A program made the translations under genes and the position numbers. Below are positions 59,751 to 64,000 of a stretch of 64,000 bases of DNA, piece by piece. Each line of letters begins with the position of its first letter. Positions within the stretch are counted from its first letter, which is position 1. Source of the DNA: Diphasiastrum complanatum (Eukaryota; Streptophyta; Lycopodiopsida; Lycopodiales; Lycopodiaceae); the NCBI GenBank assembly GCA_029204225.1, contig CM055097.1:42448858-42512857 (forward strand), in the 5' to 3' direction. The notes under the pieces are model-generated. The model did not search any database. It had not been told where the DNA came from and saw only the letters and a list, made by a program, of their open reading frames with translations.

Positions 59751-62059
59751 GATTTACTGACTACACACATTAAACAAATCCAATAAATGACGTATATAGA
59801 TTGACAAATATCATAGTTAAAACAATCATATAAAGTTAACAAACTTCAATGTCTTGCAAATTTGATGGTTGACCCACCAAACTTCCACAAATGTTATTCA
59901 ACAATGCGTCTTTCACGCATCTTTTACCCATCACACTTGACGCATGTGCACCATATTTTATTTTAAAAATATTTTTTCTGCGAGAAACAAAAATCAGGTA
60001 CATGTCACTTTAGCACAATATTCGAGGTCATATTTAACTTATTATAACAAAGTCTTTATGAACAAGAAAACATGCATGTTTATTATTTACCATGTTGACT
60101 TGAGTAGTGTCTTCATCGCTAGACTGATTTGAATGTAATTCATCTCCTTATGATAAACTACATATATGCACAAGTACAAATAGGAAATAACATAAGCCTA
60201 CATACATAAGATGCCACCAGGCCACAATTGTCCGCAAAATATTGCACATCACGATCGGGGTTGCCATGGTGTTGTTGGTAGAAGACGCGACAATTTGTGA
60301 TCATTTCGTCAGTTGCATTACCGATATTCACATCTATCAACTTGGGCCAGTAAATCTTGTTTTTAGCCTTTGTGTCAGCAAAGATATTGGATAATAATAG
60401 GGATTGATGCGCATATAGACTGGTGCATCGAGATACCGTGCCATGGAGGTTTTGCTTTGCATAAAAAGTTGATGGCACCATGCTGGTTGTGGATCAAGGA
60501 GTTTGACTGCTTCTTTATGGGTTTGTTGGCAGCCGTCGAGGTTCGAAAGAATATATCCACCTCACTCCTTGGGTTGAAACTTCTGCTGATCAGTGAAATA
60601 TGTGAGATCGAAGCCAAGGTTGGTGAGAATGTCCTTGGCCAAGGTGAGAGCTGCAGGATAAAGTTTGATGCGAATCAAGAATAGATCGCACCTATAAGGT
60701 CTTGGGTCTTACGATGATGGAGCGAGAGTGAGGAGTCTCTGGAGGCCACGATAGTAGTGAGATATGGTGTAGGAAAGTATTGTGATAGTTTTAGAAAGCT
60801 TTGAAAATTTTGAAAATTTTCAGCATGATCTTCCCAACAGAAATCTCAAATGAACTCATGGGAGAAATGGGTGAGGCCTATATATAGACTTTTTTGGACA
60901 AGAAATCACAAATTCACCTAGTACTTGCTTTTAGTGCCCACAATTTCTCAGTGAGGCTCGCAAATTATGAGACAGAGTTCAACGGTCGTGCGAGTTCCTG
61001 CTAGTTATTTTTGTATAAAAATGGGTTGAATTCTCTGATAGTACAAAAATGGAAGTGATGAGAATTCGTGGATGTGACAATTCTGAGGCTCAGCGGATTA
61101 TCTACGAATTTTGTCAGTGAAGATCTGAAGAGAAATAATGGTTTTCTCTATTTATGGAAAGTCTGACTCTGTACTAGAATTGTGAAGGTGATAAATGAAT
61201 CGTACATAGTGAAATTAGTCTAGGCGAATTATGTCTGATATTATTTTGTATCAAAACTTCAGAAAAAGAATGAAATCTTGTGGTCGCATAGAAAAAGACT
61301 GAGTGAATCACTAAGCTGATGATATCTTGATTGGCTGAACAAAGAAACATCCTAAAAATCTGCAAATGACAAGTAGGCAGTGAAATGCGATGCACGGCTA
61401 CTTGGGGTAAAACTCCTTGCATGCCTTTATAGGACCAAGCAAAGACATGTCAATACTTTTGCAGAAGTTTTTCAAGCTTTTTGTGTTGCTCTCGATTAAG
61501 GTGAGCCCCGACGTGAACAACGTATTCATTATTCTCATTACGCTCACTAAAGGATATGGTGATGGTGCGTGCAGGACCTTCGTAAGGTGAATTACCATTC
61601 GACTCGCGTTGAGCTTGTGTAATTGTATAGTCACGTCATCGATCATATAATCAAAAAAGTAAGCAGACACATCATGTGCGAGTGATTTGAGGGGATCTTT
61701 GCCCTTTAACCGCCTTGATGGAAATTCCCCGACAATGGTTCCAATGTTGGAAGTAAATTCTATTTATGCCAAGGCTATTCTAGATCTATCCGTGGTTGTA
61801 GTATAATGATAGAGCGGTCATCCACTTCCTAAGATCTACATAAAACCTGCAAATAAAAGGAGAGAGCATAAACAAAAAGGAAGAACACCAAGGCTTCCCA
61901 ACTGGTGCTCGAAACTAGGAACAATCTAGACTTGTTAAGGGTTCCCAGCTGACAAGTTATTGATCTAATCTAGAGCTTGATAAGGCTTCGCAACTAGCAA
62001 ACCCGTTAATCTACACCTAACTATCACCCAAAGGGAAATGATAAATAACCATTGCGGCT
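59751..62059. other. Unassigned region
   Basis: Several frames of 80-107 codons occur (for example minus-strand 60481-60158, NKIYWPKLIDVNIGNATDEM), but I recognise no family. A TATA-like CTATATATAG at about 60878 and sequence around 61745-61800 might be LTR debris. Possibly more CACTA or retroelement decay. Confidence 0.35.
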
Positions 62060-62887
62060 AACTAAGCATAAACCATAGAAGCAACAAAGGCTCTAAGCGA
62101 CAGAAGCAAAAATTCTCCAAGAAGGCTGCAACGAATCAGAAGCTGACTGAAAGTCAAGGACAGTCATCAAATCCACAATCGAAGAAGAAGATGTTTTGCA
62201 GGTATTGCAAGCGCAATAACCATGAGATCAAGGATTGCCTAATTCTCCAAGCGAAGAATGTAGCCAAGCAACCTGATCAACAAGCCAACACAGTTTCATC
62301 ATCTCCCTAGGTCGAAGTGGATGAAGGCACATTCATGGTCAAAGACCAAAGCACATTTTTCTATGATTCATGGTTTCTTGATTCTGGAGCAACTCAACAC
62401 ACGACCAATCAACGTGAGATTTTCAACTCCTACACGTCTTACAACACGAAGAAATTTGTCATCTTGGTGACAATAGTACTCACACTATTGAAGGTGAAGG
62501 TACTGTAAGATTGCGATTTTAGCATGATCAATTCAAACTACTATCAAAGGCCTGATATGTTCCTAAACTCTCTAAAAATCTATTATCAGTAAGTAGAAAT
62601 ACAGATTTAGGTCATAAGGTAGAATTCAAATCTGATCAATGCAGAATTACTAATAGGAATAATAAGATCCTTGCACTCGACAAGAGACAGGGTTACTTAT
62701 ATTGATTGGCACATTGTTATTCTGAGTCTAGTCAGGCCTTGAAAACCTATGTTCTAGTCAATAAAGCATTATCATGACATCATTGCTTAGGACACTTGAA
62801 TTATGCATCTGTTTTGAACATGTCCAGACAATCCATGGTTCTTGATCTTGACTATCCTTCTGGTAAGGTCGATCTCCCTGTCTGTCA
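62060..62887 (+). pseudogene. Ty1/copia fragment: zinc knuckle, protease, pre-integrase domain
   Basis: KMFCRYCKRNNHEIKDCL is a CCHC knuckle, followed by the copia protease start WFLDSGATQHTTNQREIFNS. Other frames continue YVPKLSKNLLSVS and GHLNYASVLNMSRQSMV (GAG-pre-integrase), ending at LPVCHV. Stops and shifts make it inactive. It ends exactly where a new LTR seems to begin (62888), suggesting a nested insertion. Confidence 0.82.
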
Positions 62888-63529
62888 TGTGAGAGATTTC
62901 AACTAGTTTAGTCATATTTTGGTAAATTGTCAATAAGAGGCCAAAACTCATTTTAGACTTAGAGATAAATTTTTTGAAGTTATATTAGTTTAAAATACAT
63001 TCAATAAACACCTTTTTAACATGTGGAAAAGTTGGTAGTCGAGTTTGAGAGAGATTCAAATTTGAACTTTGGGTACATTGAATCTAGCCCCAAAAATAGT
63101 AGGGTTTACATTTTGGAGGGAAAACCAAGTGGCCAAATAGGGTTTGGACACTCTATAAAAGGATGTAACTTGTGGAGAGACATATCTTCTCTTTTCTCTC
63201 TCTCATTTCATCATTATACATGGTTCTCTTTGGGTTCTACTACTCATAGGTGCACTCTCTTTATGATATCTTGCAATCTTGTGTGTAGAATGCTCATATT
63301 TTGCTATTTTTGGTTCCACACTTGTGAAATATAGTAGGGTACTATAATTGTATGGACAACAACTATTTTTTATGTTTTGGTTCATGTTTGATCAGTATCT
63401 CTTAGAGTTTGCATCTCATTTTGTATGTAGATGCTGATTCTTCTACATTGGCAGGATTGTTGGTTTGCTCCTTTTTGTCACCAAAGATAAGAGACATGGA
63501 TTGGATCTTGAATGATCTGAAATCTTTCA
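62888..63529 (+). repeat. Probable 5' LTR of a retroelement running off the right edge
   Basis: The segment starts TGTGAGAG at the point where the copia frame breaks and ends TTTCA two bases before a primer-binding site. It has a TATA box (63153-63160). The partner LTR would lie beyond the window, so borders are inferred. Confidence 0.6.
63153..63160 (+). promoter_or_regulatory. TATA box in the right-edge LTR
   Basis: TATAAAAG in the context CACTCTATAAAAGGATG is a canonical plant TATA element, about 375 bases before the primer-binding site. Confidence 0.6.
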
Positions 63530-63531
63530 CA

Positions 63532-63545
63532 TGGTATCAGAGCTA
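63532..63545 (+). promoter_or_regulatory. Primer-binding site, initiator-Met tRNA type
   Basis: TGGTATCAGAGCTA is the standard plant retrotransposon site complementary to the 3' end of initiator-Met tRNA. It identifies the preceding segment as a 5' LTR and gives the + orientation. Confidence 0.85.
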
Positions 63546-64000
63546 TTTTGCTTCAGATTACGAAAGGATCAGCCATCTTTAGCAAGGATTTGGAGGAGTT
63601 ACCAATGCTAGAGCATGCTAGATTGATTTCTACTCAAAAATCAGCATTTTTGCATGTGTAGAGTTGATCTTTTGTAGGTCAAAACTCAATATAGGGTTAT
63701 ATACTTGATCAATTCCGATTTCACAATTGGTTTACTGGAATTAGATGACTTTTGGTGCATTAGGAAGGTCTCATTGGAGGCTACAAGATGATATATCAAG
63801 TTTTTAGAAATTGCATGTAGATTTTGAGATATTCAATTTTTTGTGATTTTGTCAAAACCCTAATTTTGATTGAATATCTAGTTTGTGAGGTTACTGAACT
63901 TCATTTGAGTGTGTTTCAATCTTAGGAAGTGGCAAGAATCATTAAATTTAGGATAGATCATAGGTTGATCAAGATCTCACTATTTTATGTGCTGATTTTC
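63546..64000 (+). other. Leader of the right-edge LTR retrotransposon
   Basis: AT-rich DNA after the primer-binding site, without a Gag frame yet. The element's coding region presumably starts outside the window. Confidence 0.5.

Noticed and set aside
60158-60481. 107-codon minus-strand ORF as a gene
   Set aside because: No family resemblance, no supporting splice signals and overlapping frames of similar length. Left as unassigned.

Overview
The window looks like nuclear DNA of a land plant with a large, repeat-rich genome, such as a gymnosperm or a fern. This is an inference from three things: GT-AG introns of 16-20 kb in one conserved gene, the mixture of plant-type transposable elements (Ty3/gypsy chromovirus, Ty1/copia, LINE, hAT, CACTA), and AT-rich intergenic DNA. 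The species cannot be named from sequence alone.

One host gene dominates the window. A class A DnaJ co-chaperone of the mitochondrial GFA2/DNAJA3 type runs on the + strand from about 4208 to 51191. I placed 17 exons by hand. They join into one open frame of 404 codons with all GT-AG junctions, an HPD motif, a Gly/Phe stretch, four CxxCxGxG zinc repeats and the C-terminal substrate domains. Introns 1 (20.3 kb) and 3 (16.2 kb) are full of mobile elements; the other introns are 0.1-2.7 kb.

Layout. 1-1960: two gypsy remnants in opposite orientation. 1961-4207: presumed promoter and upstream DNA. Intron 1 holds a 5.46-kb LTR element with a GCTAC target duplication and gag-protease only (5521-10977, minus), a degenerate long LINE (to about 15968, plus), and a 6.2-kb hAT element (17145-23339) with TIRs, an 8-bp TSD, a multi-exon transposase (minus) and a second small ORF (plus). 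Intron 3 holds a gypsy RT/RNase H fragment, a LINE 5' piece, a chromovirus (27450-34068, minus), one LINE 3' piece (plus), a head-to-tail array of three LINE copies abutting (TC)n tracts (35180-39196, minus), and an hAT zinc-finger remnant.

Downstream of the gene (51192-64000) lie a 0.53-kb near-identical direct repeat, an unrecognised 202-codon ORF, a gypsy integrase fragment, a chromovirus protease fragment, a triplicated microsatellite-bearing repeat, a CACTA transposase fragment, a copia fragment, and the 5' LTR and primer binding site of an LTR element that runs off the right edge.

The most interesting signals are: (1) a LINE family with TC-rich 3' tails, apparently stacked by serial insertion into one (TC)n microsatellite, whose ORF2 C-terminus carries a PCNA-binding (PIP-box) consensus; (2) an hAT element with palindromic GGTACC subterminal arrays, an AT-hook tail on its transposase region and an extra ORF; (3) an LTR element with non-canonical AG...CT ends and no visible reverse transcriptase.
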